Below, piece by piece: positions 26,738 through 34,291 of a stretch of DNA of 64,000 bases; the stretch's first letter is position 1; every line of letters starts with the position of its first letter. The stretch covers positions 186,001-250,000 of the forward strand of contig NZ_BDCA01000005.1 in the NCBI RefSeq assembly GCF_001613265.1, in the 5' to 3' direction. A program made the position numbers and the translations under genes. Below the pieces are notes generated by a model. That model made no database searches and was not told where the DNA came from. It worked only from the letters and a program-made list of their open reading frames with translations. This DNA comes from Nocardia vermiculata NBRC 100427. GTDB taxonomy: Bacteria > Actinomycetota > Actinomycetes > Mycobacteriales > Mycobacteriaceae.

Positions 26738-26881
26738 AGCGCTCCTGTTCCGCTGTCGGGCACCCGCGTGGGCGGTGCCGTTCGCACCGTTCTACCGGTA
26801 TCGGTGCGTCCCGGCGCCGCCGTTTCCGTTCAACGGAAATCCAGGTGTGCCGGGCCCTCCGCGCTGGGAGTGTGTGCCGCC
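26738..26881. promoter_or_regulatory. Divergent promoter region with two palindromes
   Basis: 144 bases between the NTF2-like gene (minus) and the HsaA-like gene (plus). Two inverted repeats are seen: CGCACCG-N12-CGGTGCG at 26783-26808 and TTTCCGTTCAACGGAAA at 26823-26839. This is the likely control point of the module. Confidence 0.5.
26823..26839. promoter_or_regulatory. Perfect palindromic operator candidate
   Basis: TTTCCGTTCAACGGAAA has perfect eight-base arms around one central base, about 43 bases before the HsaA-like start. A related but imperfect copy lies at 26192-26209. One of the IclR or TetR proteins encoded nearby could bind it. Confidence 0.5.
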
Positions 26882-28054
26882 ATGGGCCATGTACTGGACA
26901 GCATCATGCAGCACGCCGACGAGATCCGCGCCGGCGCCGTCGAAGGTGAGACCCTCATGCGGCTCACCGACACCACCGCGAAGCATCTGCGGGATTCCCG
27001 CATCATCCGGATGTTCCAGCCGAAGGAGTACGGCGGTCTGGAGGGGCATCCTCGCGAGGCCGCCGAGACCGTTATGGCGCTGGCCGCGCTCGACGGTGCC
27101 GCGGGTTGGGTCGCAGGCATCGTGGGTGTGCATCCGTGGGAACTCGCCTTCTTCGATCCCCGCGCACAGCAAGAGGTTTGGGGCGAGGACAACGATATGT
27201 GGATGGCATCGCCCTACGCGCCGATGGGAGTCGCGGTTCCGGTCGAGGGTGGCTACATCCTGAACGGCAGGTGGTCCTTCTCCTCGGGCACCGATCACTG
27301 CGGGTGGGTCATGATCGGTGCGGCCGTCGGCGACAAGGACGGCAATCGCACCGGCGAGGTACGTCATGTGCTGCTGCCGCGTTCGGACTACGAGATCGAC
27401 CAGGACAGCTGGAATGTCATCGGTCTGCGCGGCACGGGGTCGAAGGACCTGATCGTGAAGGACGCGTTCCTACCGGAGTACCGGACCATCGACGCCGAGA
27501 TCGTGCTCAGTGGCAACGGATGGCGTCACGCGGGCCGTGACCAGACACTGTACCGTTTCCCGTTCTCGTGCATCTTCCCCCTGGGGATCACCTCGTCGCT
27601 GATCGGGATGACCGAGGGCGCGCTGGCCTGCTATGTCGCCGCGCAGAAGGAGCGAGTGCAGGTCACCGGCGTGCCGATCAAGGAAGATCCCTATGTCCTG
27701 TTCGCCGTCAGCGAGGCGGCGGCGGAGATCTCCGCCGCCCGGGTATCGCTGCTGGAAACGGTCGACCGTTTCTGGGACAAGACCGACCGCGGGCTGGAGA
27801 TCGGTTTCGAGGAGCGCGCGGTCGGCCGACGCACCCAGATCGCGGCGGCGTGGCGCGCGGTGCGTGCGATGGACGAGGTCTTCGCCCGGGCCGGTGGGGC
27901 GGCGGTGCATCTGAAGACGCCGATGCAGCGGTTCTGGCGGGACGCTCATGTCGGCCTGACCCACGCCATCCACGTGCCCGGGGTGATCTACCACTCGGCG
28001 GCACTCACCCAGCTCGGTGGCGATCCGCAGGGGCCGTACCGCGCAATGATCTGA
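26882..28054 (+). CDS. HsaA-like flavin-dependent hydroxylase (acyl-CoA dehydrogenase fold)
   Basis: 390-residue protein of the acyl-CoA dehydrogenase fold, in the branch of two-component flavin hydroxylases such as HsaA. It has RMFQPKEYGGLEG, a mid region with the WSFSSGTDHCGWVMIG pattern, and the C-terminal LKTPMQRFWRDAHVGLTHA typical of this branch. HsaA hydroxylates a phenolic seco-steroid (3-HSA) with reduced flavin from HsaB. No HsaB-like reductase is seen in the window. The ATG at 26882 gives the family length. The substrate may be a steroid or another ring compound. Confidence 0.8.
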   Translation: MGHVLDSIMQHADEIRAGAVEGETLMRLTDTTAKHLRDSRIIRMFQPKEYGGLEGHPREAAETVMALAALDGAAGWVAGIVGVHPWELAFFDPRAQQEVWGEDNDMWMASPYAPMGVAVPVEGGYILNGRWSFSSGTDHCGWVMIGAAVGDKDGNRTGEVRHVLLPRSDYEIDQDSWNVIGLRGTGSKDLIVKDAFLPEYRTIDAEIVLSGNGWRHAGRDQTLYRFPFSCIFPLGITSSLIGMTEGALACYVAAQKERVQVTGVPIKEDPYVLFAVSEAAAEISAARVSLLETVDRFWDKTDRGLEIGFEERAVGRRTQIAAAWRAVRAMDEVFARAGGAAVHLKTPMQRFWRDAHVGLTHAIHVPGVIYHSAALTQLGGDPQGPYRAMI

Positions 28055-28176
28055 CCCGCAACATCCTTCGAGGCCGGCTGATCCACGCTCGCCCGTAGCT
28101 CACACTGCTCGACCCCCGGCCCGGGTTTCGGCGGATTCCTCCTTCCGAGACCCGGGCCGATCTATGATCCCGTCCA

Positions 28177-28192
28177 TTGATTGTTTGATCAA
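28177..28192. promoter_or_regulatory. Shared operator, copy 1 (upstream of first IclR gene)
   Basis: TTGATTGTTTGATCAA sits inside a longer perfect repeat, CCATTGATTG-N6-CAATCAATGG (28174-28199). It ends about 30 bases before the IclR start at 28223. It differs from the other two copies at two positions, both T in place of C. Confidence 0.65.
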
Positions 28193-28222
28193 TCAATGGG
28201 CCGTCTCGTCTTCGGAGTGCTC

Positions 28223-28876
28223 GTGACCGCTATCCACAACCCGCCTCGCACCGTGATGGGCCGCGTGCTGTTGTTACTCGAACCGTTTCGTGAGGCCGGC
28301 AGTCTGACGCTCACCGAGCTGTCGGAGTACACCGGCTTCCCCCGCTCCTCGACCCATCGGTTGCTGTCGCAGCTGGTGCGGGTCGGGTGGTTGCGCCGCA
28401 GCGGCACCACCTATTACCTCGGGCCGAAAATGGTGGAACTCGGCTCGCTGGCACAGCATCACGACCGGATCTACCGTGCGGCCGTCGACATCGCGTACCG
28501 GTTGCATCAACGCACCGCCATGGCCGTGCACTTGACGGTTCTCGACGGTGACGACGTGCTGTATCTGGAAAAGGTCGGCGGCCGCTGGGCCGCGACCGCC
28601 CTGCCCACCCGGGTCGGGCAGCGTCGGCCCGCCCGGGACACCGCGGAGGGGGCCGCGCTGCTGGCGCGGCGGGTCGGGCAGCGACCAGCCGTGCGGGAGA
28701 ACATCGCCGAATGTGGTGCCGGTGGACGCGTGTGGTGTGTGGCCATGGCCTTCGATGCCGGTCGCCGCGAGATTGCGGCCCTGTCGCTGACCGGCTCGGT
28801 GGGACGGATACCCCCGGGAGTCGATCGCGACCTGGCGCTGGCGGTCGATCTGGTGGCGTCGAAACTTTCCCACTGA
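28223..28876 (+). CDS. IclR-family transcriptional regulator
   Basis: 217-residue IclR protein. The N-terminal winged HTH has LTELSEYTGFPRSSTHRLLSQL split over two helices, and YYLGPKMVELG marks the linker. The C-terminal GAF-like effector domain has DVLYLEKVGG. I set the start at GTG 28223 because GGAG lies six bases upstream; the longer frame from 28181 begins within the operator. IclR proteins often control aromatic and steroid catabolism. Its C-terminal domain is shorter than usual (typical proteins are about 250 residues). Confidence 0.85.
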   Translation: MTAIHNPPRTVMGRVLLLLEPFREAGSLTLTELSEYTGFPRSSTHRLLSQLVRVGWLRRSGTTYYLGPKMVELGSLAQHHDRIYRAAVDIAYRLHQRTAMAVHLTVLDGDDVLYLEKVGGRWAATALPTRVGQRRPARDTAEGAALLARRVGQRPAVRENIAECGAGGRVWCVAMAFDAGRREIAALSLTGSVGRIPPGVDRDLALAVDLVASKLSH

Positions 28877-28965
28877 GCGGCGGCCCCGGCGCGGCGCCAC
28901 CGAGTGGCGCCCCGAAACCGCTTCGGAAGATCCCGACTGCCTGCTATCGTGTCGACATCTATTGA

Positions 28966-28981
28966 TTGATCGCTTGATCAA
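28966..28981. promoter_or_regulatory. Shared operator, copy 2 (upstream of second IclR gene)
   Basis: TTGATCGCTTGATCAA is identical over all 16 bases to copy 3. It ends 47 bases before the chosen GTG at 29029. With the flanking bases the repeat is ATTGATC-GCTT-GATCAAT, perfect in seven-base arms. Confidence 0.7.
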
Positions 28982-29028
28982 TGTCGCATCCGGGCTGTTC
29001 ACGGTCCGGCTCGCCGATGGAGGTACAG

Positions 29029-29787
29029 GTGCGCAACGGCGACGACTCTTCCCCGGCGGTCATCGACCGCATCGCAGCTCTGCTCGACGAGTTCAGTGGC
29101 GGGGACGAACTCACCCTGTCGCAATTGTCCTTGCGGACCGGGCTGCCACGTTCGTCCGTCCATCGCATGTTGTCGCGATTGGTGGAGCTGGGCTGGGTCA
29201 GCCGACGTCGGCATGTCTATGCGTTGAGCCGCACCATGTTCGAGTGGGGCGCACTCGCGCAACGGCACGACGACCTGCATCGAGCCGCCCATCCGATGCT
29301 GCACGAACTGCACGCGGTCAGTGGTTTGATCGTGCACCTCGCGGTGCTGGAAGGTAACGATGTGCGCTACCTGGACAAGGTCGGCCCTGAGCTCGTCGCC
29401 GTGCCCTCGCGCATCGGCGGGAGGCGGCCGGCGTTGCGGACCGCATTGGGCAAGGTGCTGCTGGCGCACGTCCGGCCGGAGCATTCCGCGGACCGCCCCC
29501 CGACCGCGCCGGCCCCGGTCGCGGTGGGTGCGCTGGATCGCCAGGAGGTCGCCGAGATTCGACGGCGGCGGCTGGCCGTGGAACGTGAGGAATCTGTGCC
29601 GGGTATCGCCTGTGTGGCGGCCCCGATCGGCAGCAGTCGCGGCTGCGTGGGAGCTGTCTCGGTGACCGGGCCGGTCGAGGTGGTGGACGCGGTGGCGCTG
29701 GCGATGCCGGTCCGCTCGGCGGCGCAACTGATCTGGCGAGCCCTGGGCGAGAACGGTTCCGGGCGGCCGACGTCGTTGATCGCTTGA
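29029..29787 (+). CDS. IclR-family transcriptional regulator
   Basis: 252-residue regulator. The HTH has LSQLSLRTGLPRSSVHRML, then WVSRRRHVYALS. The effector domain has DVRYLDKVGPELVAVPSRIG, ALRTALGKVLLA and VPGIACVAAPIG. GGAGG six bases before GTG 29029 decides the start; the frame also runs back to 28981 inside the operator. It is clearly related to the first IclR protein (28223), perhaps by duplication. Its stop codon lies inside operator copy 3. Targets are probably the neighbouring catabolic genes. Confidence 0.88.
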   Translation: MRNGDDSSPAVIDRIAALLDEFSGGDELTLSQLSLRTGLPRSSVHRMLSRLVELGWVSRRRHVYALSRTMFEWGALAQRHDDLHRAAHPMLHELHAVSGLIVHLAVLEGNDVRYLDKVGPELVAVPSRIGGRRPALRTALGKVLLAHVRPEHSADRPPTAPAPVAVGALDRQEVAEIRRRRLAVEREESVPGIACVAAPIGSSRGCVGAVSVTGPVEVVDAVALAMPVRSAAQLIWRALGENGSGRPTSLIA

Positions 29788-29791
29788 TCAA
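29776..29791. promoter_or_regulatory. Shared operator, copy 3 (upstream of TetR gene)
   Basis: TTGATCGCTTGATCAA overlaps the last codons and stop of the second IclR gene and ends 60 bases before the TetR start at 29852. The flanking bases extend it to GTTGATC-GCTT-GATCAAC. Confidence 0.7.
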
Positions 29792-29851
29792 CGCGTGTGG
29801 CACAATCGGCGTCGTGGATGAGCCACACCCGAATCCGACAGGGGAGCGATC

Positions 29852-30496
29852 GTGGATCCTCAGGAACGTAAACAGCTGATCCTCGACCGCTCGGCCGAGA
29901 TCTTCGCCCACAAGGGAGTTTCCGCGACCACGATCCGTGAGATCGCCGACGCGGTGGGTGTCTACTCGGGTGCGCTCTACCACTACTTTCCGTCCAAGGA
30001 AGCGATCGTCACCGAACTCATCCGCGAATACATCGAGGATCTCTCGACGCGATGCACGGAGGTACTGGCGCGAGATCTGCCGCCGGTCGAACGGCTCGTT
30101 GCGCTCGCCACGATCGCGCTGGAGACCGGCGAGCAGTACCACGGCGCCACCTCGATCTGGCGCCGCGAGGGAGAGTACATGCGGGAACGCCTGGTAGCGG
30201 CCGATATGGCGGCCTCCGCCGACATCATGGAGATGGCCTGGCGCGATGCCATCAGAGAGGGTGTCGTCACCGGCGACCTCCGTGCCGATATCGATCCCCG
30301 GATCTTTCAGGAGCTCGTCTACGACGCGGTCTGGCACGCCTCGCGCTGGTTCCGTCCGGACGCCGAGCACGCACTGTCCGAGCTCGCCCGCACCATGATC
30401 TCGGTATTCGTCGACGGAATGCGCCCTCGTGACACCGATTCCGGCCCTGCCTCGGTGCAGGCAGGGCCGGCGGTGGCATCACTGTCCGGACACTGA
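29852..30496 (+). CDS. TetR-family regulator (KstR2-like in position and type)
   Basis: 214-residue TetR protein. The HTH (residues 8-55) reads ILDRSAEIFAHKGVSATT, then IREIADAVGVYSGALYHYF. The GTG at 29852 follows GGGGAG. The helical C-terminal half with WRREGEYMRERL resembles that of actinobacterial regulators of steroid and fatty-acid catabolism, but the ligand is unknown. Its 3' end overlaps the convergent kshA gene by 18 bases and contains a hairpin. Confidence 0.82.
   Translation: MDPQERKQLILDRSAEIFAHKGVSATTIREIADAVGVYSGALYHYFPSKEAIVTELIREYIEDLSTRCTEVLARDLPPVERLVALATIALETGEQYHGATSIWRREGEYMRERLVAADMAASADIMEMAWRDAIREGVVTGDLRADIDPRIFQELVYDAVWHASRWFRPDAEHALSELARTMISVFVDGMRPRDTDSGPASVQAGPAVASLSGH
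30441..30470. terminator. Hairpin inside the 3' end of the TetR gene
   Basis: CCGGCCCTGCC and its complement enclose an eight-base loop, within the last coding codons of the TetR gene and just beyond the kshA stop. Being symmetric, it could end transcription from both sides. Confidence 0.5.
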
Positions 30497-31615
30497 GAGG
30501 TTGTCGGCGACTTCCTGGTGCCATGATTCGAGCGCGCGACTCGTGTCGACCTCGAACTCGAATCGCTGGGTCATTTCCGGGGTGACGTCTTCCAGATCGA
30601 CGTAGAACTGGCTGTACCAGCGCCGGAGCTGATATACCGGGCCGTCTTCCTCGGTGAGCAGCGGATTTTCGATGCGGGACTTGTGCTTCCAGATCCCGAT
30701 GTCCTGGGCGAACTGCTCTTCGAGTCCGTCGGTGAACAGCGTCGCCATCTCCGCGGTCTGCGCGTCGGTCATGCCGTCGATCTTTTCGACAATGGTGCCG
30801 AACTGGAGGACGAACGAGTTCGAGGTGACCGGGTAGTGGCAATTGATCAGCTTGGACTCGACCGTACGACCGTCGGCGACGGTGCGGATCGTGTCGAGCA
30901 TGAAGGACGGGCCATAGTAGAAGGCATCCGAAATAGTCTGCGCTTCAGGGATATCCATTTGTACGCCGGTCTTGATGTCGTCCCGGCCGTAGGACCGCAT
31001 ATGCTGGCCCGCGATATGACCTTCGAAGACGTTCTTGAAGTATTCCGGCATCTGATAGTGCACGTAGAAGAAGTGCGCCATATCGACGACGTTGTCGACG
31101 ATCTCGCGGCAATGTGAACCCTCGACCTGGATCGTGGTCCACGTCCAGTCGGTCCACCGCCCGTCCTCGTATCCCTCGATCTCCGGAATCGCCTGTTCCG
31201 CAGGCGGTTCGGATCCCTGCGGGCAGTTCCACACCAGCAGAATGCCGTTGCGCTCCATGGTGGTCCAGGCCCGCGTGCGGGCCAGTTTGGGGGCGTGGCG
31301 TGCGTAGGGAACCGATTCGCAGCGGCCCTTGCCGTTCCACCGCCAGTCGTGGAACGGGCAGGCTATCGCGTCGCCCTTGACCTCGCCCCGCGCGAGATTT
31401 CCACCCATGTGCCGGCAGAAGGCGTCGAGGACGTTGAGCTTGCCGGTCGAATCGGCGAAGACGACGAGTTCGGTGCCGAAGACCTTGACCTGGTGCGGTT
31501 TACCGTCCCGGAAATCCTTTGCCAGACCGATGCAATGCCAGCCGCGCGCGAAACGCGTCGGGTTGCTCCCGGTCTCGATATTGCGGACCTCGATCCGCTC
31601 GTGTTCGACAGTCAT
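30479..31615 (-). CDS. kshA: 3-ketosteroid 9-alpha-hydroxylase, oxygenase subunit
   Basis: 378-residue Rieske oxygenase. The 2Fe-2S ligands are Cys67, His69, Cys86 and His89 (AFCRHMGG and ACPFHDW). The mononuclear iron site shows NVVDMAHFFYVHYQM, with His181 and His186. Length and these motifs match KshA, which hydroxylates C9 of 3-ketosteroids. Together with KstD this opens ring B. GGAG lies before the ATG at 31615; the frame to 31996 is not needed. The reductase KshB is not in this window. It probably shares a transcript with the small gene at 31665. Confidence 0.88.
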   Translation of the reverse strand: MTVEHERIEVRNIETGSNPTRFARGWHCIGLAKDFRDGKPHQVKVFGTELVVFADSTGKLNVLDAFCRHMGGNLARGEVKGDAIACPFHDWRWNGKGRCESVPYARHAPKLARTRAWTTMERNGILLVWNCPQGSEPPAEQAIPEIEGYEDGRWTDWTWTTIQVEGSHCREIVDNVVDMAHFFYVHYQMPEYFKNVFEGHIAGQHMRSYGRDDIKTGVQMDIPEAQTISDAFYYGPSFMLDTIRTVADGRTVESKLINCHYPVTSNSFVLQFGTIVEKIDGMTDAQTAEMATLFTDGLEEQFAQDIGIWKHKSRIENPLLTEEDGPVYQLRRWYSQFYVDLEDVTPEMTQRFEFEVDTSRALESWHQEVADNLSVSGQ

Positions 31616-31664
31616 CGGCTGCTCCAGAATTGTGTGGGTGGATCGAACGGGACAAGCACCGAGG

Positions 31665-31937
31665 TCACCGGGGGATCGTGCGGACCTCTGCTGCGGCAAG
31701 GGGTTCGACATCGGGCTCGGACCGCGTGGTCGGAGTGATCGCGCCCCGAGTGGCGGCCTCGTCGATCGTGCGGTCGAGCGCTTCGCAGCGCAGCAGATAG
31801 GCGCTGCGGCCGGCCGCGGCCGCCATTTCCGGACACGTCCGTGCGGACTCGGTGGTCCATTGGACGCTCGTGTGAGCGGGGCTGTATTTCGCGACGAATA
31901 CACGAGCGTCGCAGGTGTGGCAAGCGAGCGACTGCAA
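31665..31937 (-). CDS. Small Cys-containing protein accompanying kshA
   Basis: 90-residue protein with a short metal- or cluster-like pattern near the N-terminus (ACHTCDARV) and two later single Cys (ARTCPEM and LLRCEA). It contains the phrase YSPAHTSVQW. Small genes of this kind are found beside Rieske steroid oxygenases in related bacteria, as far as I recall. It starts at TTG 31937 and ends 49 bases before kshA. It could be an electron-transfer partner or a zinc-ribbon protein. No function is established here. Confidence 0.65.
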   Translation of the reverse strand: MQSLACHTCDARVFVAKYSPAHTSVQWTTESARTCPEMAAAAGRSAYLLRCEALDRTIDEAATRGAITPTTRSEPDVEPLAAAEVRTIPR

Positions 31938-32030
31938 TTTCCGGATCCCTTCCTCGGATGAACCGAGGTTAGGAATCGGGCTGCACCCGATACCACACGA
32001 GTTCAGCCCAGCGGAACATGCGCAGGGACG

Positions 32031-32867
32031 CTACGTCGCGGGCGACAGTGACACGATCGAGCCTGCTGCGGGGGAGGTTGCCGCCGCAGTGGCGGCCATC
32101 GTGACGAGCAATTCACGGGTGGCGTCGTCCGCGGGCAGGAATGTCTCGATCGCGATCTCGTCCACCGTGATGTCGCAGGGCGCGCCGAAAACGGTGACGG
32201 TGTACAGCAGGGCGAGGTCCGCGCCGTCGATGGTCATCCGCATCGGGACCACGATCTCTTCCGCGACCGGCGGCTCCCGGTCGGTGTCGGATCCCGGATA
32301 CGACCGGAGTTCGGTGAGCAGGTCCCGCAGCCGCGGGTCCGCCGTGCGGTCCAGCTGACGTCGTACCCGACGGAGTGCGTTGGCCCGCCACTGCTCGGGG
32401 TTGCGCAGGTGTGCGAGGAGGCCGTCGGGATGCAGGGTTGCGCGCAACATGTTCAGTGGGGGACCGGCGACCGCCTCCGGTATCAGGCCGAGGAAGCGAT
32501 GCATCGCCGCGTTCGCCGCCACCACGTCCCAGCACACGTCGATGGCGACGGCCGGATACGGCTCGTGGGCGTGCAGCAGCGACTCGAGTGCGACGGTGAC
32601 CGCTCCGAGATCGCTCGGGGCACGTTCGGTGTGCTGCGGTGCGAAACCGGCGGCCAGATGGGCCCGGTTCCGTTCGCGTAGCGGCACCTCGAGCGCGGTG
32701 CAGATGCGCTCGATCATCGCGCGGCTCGGTTGCGCGAGGCCGGTTTCCATCCGGCTCACATGTCGGGCCGAGACCCCGGTCGCGAGGGACAGGTCGAGTT
32801 GGGACCGACCGCGGCGGCGGCGCCAGGATCGCAGGATCTCGCCCACCGGTTGCACTGTGCTGGTCAC
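32031..32867 (-). CDS. XRE-family regulator with MmyB-like ligand domain
   Basis: 278-residue regulator. The HTH has the pattern ILRSWRRRRGRSQLDLS, then VSARHVSRMETG. The rest (residues 90-260) resembles the MmyB-type domain, with AIDVCWDVVAANAAMHRF and LLTELRSYPG. The start at GTG 32867 is the nearest to the HTH; the open frame continues to 33173 without protein character. It lies upstream of the small protein and kshA on the same strand and is divergent from the YHS protein, and so could control either. Confidence 0.8.
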   Translation of the reverse strand: MTSTVQPVGEILRSWRRRRGRSQLDLSLATGVSARHVSRMETGLAQPSRAMIERICTALEVPLRERNRAHLAAGFAPQHTERAPSDLGAVTVALESLLHAHEPYPAVAIDVCWDVVAANAAMHRFLGLIPEAVAGPPLNMLRATLHPDGLLAHLRNPEQWRANALRRVRRQLDRTADPRLRDLLTELRSYPGSDTDREPPVAEEIVVPMRMTIDGADLALLYTVTVFGAPCDITVDEIAIETFLPADDATRELLVTMAATAAATSPAAGSIVSLSPAT

Positions 32868-32991
32868 CGTTCCACCGTGGCACAGCGGGCGGCCGTGGGC
32901 CATGACCTCCGAGGTCATCGACAGTGGCCGGCGGGCGGCGCAGGGTGGTGGCACGAGGCCCATATTGCCGTCCGACCGAGGAGTTGTCACC

Positions 32992-33633
32992 ATGTTCTTG
33001 TTCGAAATCGCCCACCCTGCAGGTGCTTTCGACGATGCCGATCGTGAGCTGTTCGGCTCGAGCGTGACCGATACGCTGACGGCGCCGGGGCACGCCCCGG
33101 AGGAGACGATGCGCCGCGCGGCGCTCGCGACGCACCTGGCATTCCACGAACTGACCGGATGGCGCACGGGCAACGGCCCCTACCGGCGGGGCGATCCGCC
33201 GCCGCTGATCGTCACCGTCACCACCCCGCAGGCCTGGATCGAGGACGAGGGTGCGCGGTTCTACATCGGCACGGTGCGCGCCGCGGTCAACCGGCTCGAT
33301 GCCGCGCACGGGTGGAAACGTGATCCCGGCTCGCTCTGGGTGCGGATCAACGGGGTCCCCGACGGATCGATCGGCTGCGACGGGAAGCAGGCGACGGCCG
33401 ACGATGTGCTGGACTTCCTCACCGCGGACTACCGCGCCGCGGTGGTGAACGGTGACGCCAGAAAGATCCCGGCGGGCAAGCTCCTCGATCCGACCTGCGG
33501 GATGCTGGTGCCGGATGTGGCGGCGTCGATGCCGATCGAGCACGACGGGGTGCGTGTCGGTTTCTGCGCGAAGGGATGCAGGGATTCCTACATCCGGCAC
33601 GCAGGCCTGCACGGTATGATTGCCGAAAATTAA
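32992..33633 (+). CDS. Tautomerase-like domain fused to a YHS-type metal domain
   Basis: 213-residue protein. Residues 1-150 look like a two-repeat tautomerase-type fold; the second half carries LWVRINGVPDGSIGCDG and the following TADDVLDFL. The usual N-terminal catalytic Pro is absent. Residues 163-205 form a YHS-like segment: DPTCGM (Cys169) and FCAKGC (Cys192, Cys196), a pattern that binds metal. The ATG at 32992 gives the full domain. It may sense or handle a metal, or bind a ring compound. The fusion is unusual; function unknown. Confidence 0.6.
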   Translation: MFLFEIAHPAGAFDDADRELFGSSVTDTLTAPGHAPEETMRRAALATHLAFHELTGWRTGNGPYRRGDPPPLIVTVTTPQAWIEDEGARFYIGTVRAAVNRLDAAHGWKRDPGSLWVRINGVPDGSIGCDGKQATADDVLDFLTADYRAAVVNGDARKIPAGKLLDPTCGMLVPDVAASMPIEHDGVRVGFCAKGCRDSYIRHAGLHGMIAEN

Positions 33634-33686
33634 CTCCGGCCGGCATCGTGATGGCCCCGCTCGGTCTCGACGCAGGGAGTATCGAT

Positions 33687-34250
33687 ATGAGGTTGCCTTC
33701 GCTGACAGTGGGCGTGGCTGTGCTGACGGCTGTCGTCGCACTGCAGGGCTGTTCGAACGATCAGAGCTCGACGAGCGAGCCCGGAACCACCCCGCCGGTG
33801 TTCAGTTCCGCAGCACCGCCGTGCCCGGGTGGTGTCCCCGACGGCGGGACCGGGCCGACCGGATCGGCCTGTGATCCTCGCGCGGCCGCCGGGCAACCGG
33901 TCGAACTCGGACAACCCACGCCGGTGGACATCCCGGCGGACGCGCTGGTGGGCACCGCGCCGGGGGACGGCCTGGTCGGGATCTATGCGCCGCAGTGGTG
34001 GGGTGCCGGCGCCGCCGGATTGGCGTGCGAAGTGACCGATCCTACGAATCAGCCGCTGCCGCTGCAGCCGCCGGTCCCGGGCGATTTCCAGCCGCTCGCT
34101 GTCGAGGGCGCCGAATGGGTGGCGATCTGGACGTATCCGGCCGTAGCCGGAAAATCCACGGTGAACTGTCACGACGACGGCACCGGGCGGCTACCCGCGG
34201 ACGGTCCACAGTATGTCCGGGCTGCCCTGCTCTCGATAGCCGAGCGCTAG
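33687..34250 (+). CDS. Putative lipoprotein of unknown function
   Basis: 187 residues with a signal peptide and a lipobox (VVALQGCSND), so a lipid-anchored exported protein. A low-complexity Ser/Thr/Pro linker follows, then a small domain with four further Cys residues. The ATG at 33687 has GGGAG upstream. No family is recognised. It is convergent with the MMPL gene, 41 bases away. Confidence 0.7.
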   Translation: MRLPSLTVGVAVLTAVVALQGCSNDQSSTSEPGTTPPVFSSAAPPCPGGVPDGGTGPTGSACDPRAAAGQPVELGQPTPVDIPADALVGTAPGDGLVGIYAPQWWGAGAAGLACEVTDPTNQPLPLQPPVPGDFQPLAVEGAEWVAIWTYPAVAGKSTVNCHDDGTGRLPADGPQYVRAALLSIAER

Positions 34251-34291
34251 CCGGCGTGCTGCCGGGTCCACCCCGGTGCGCGGTGTGACGG

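Noticed and set aside
29776..29791. KstR or KstR2 binding site
   Set aside because: The palindrome TTGATCGCTTGATCAA does not match the KstR/KstR2 consensus motifs as I remember them, so no such label was given.
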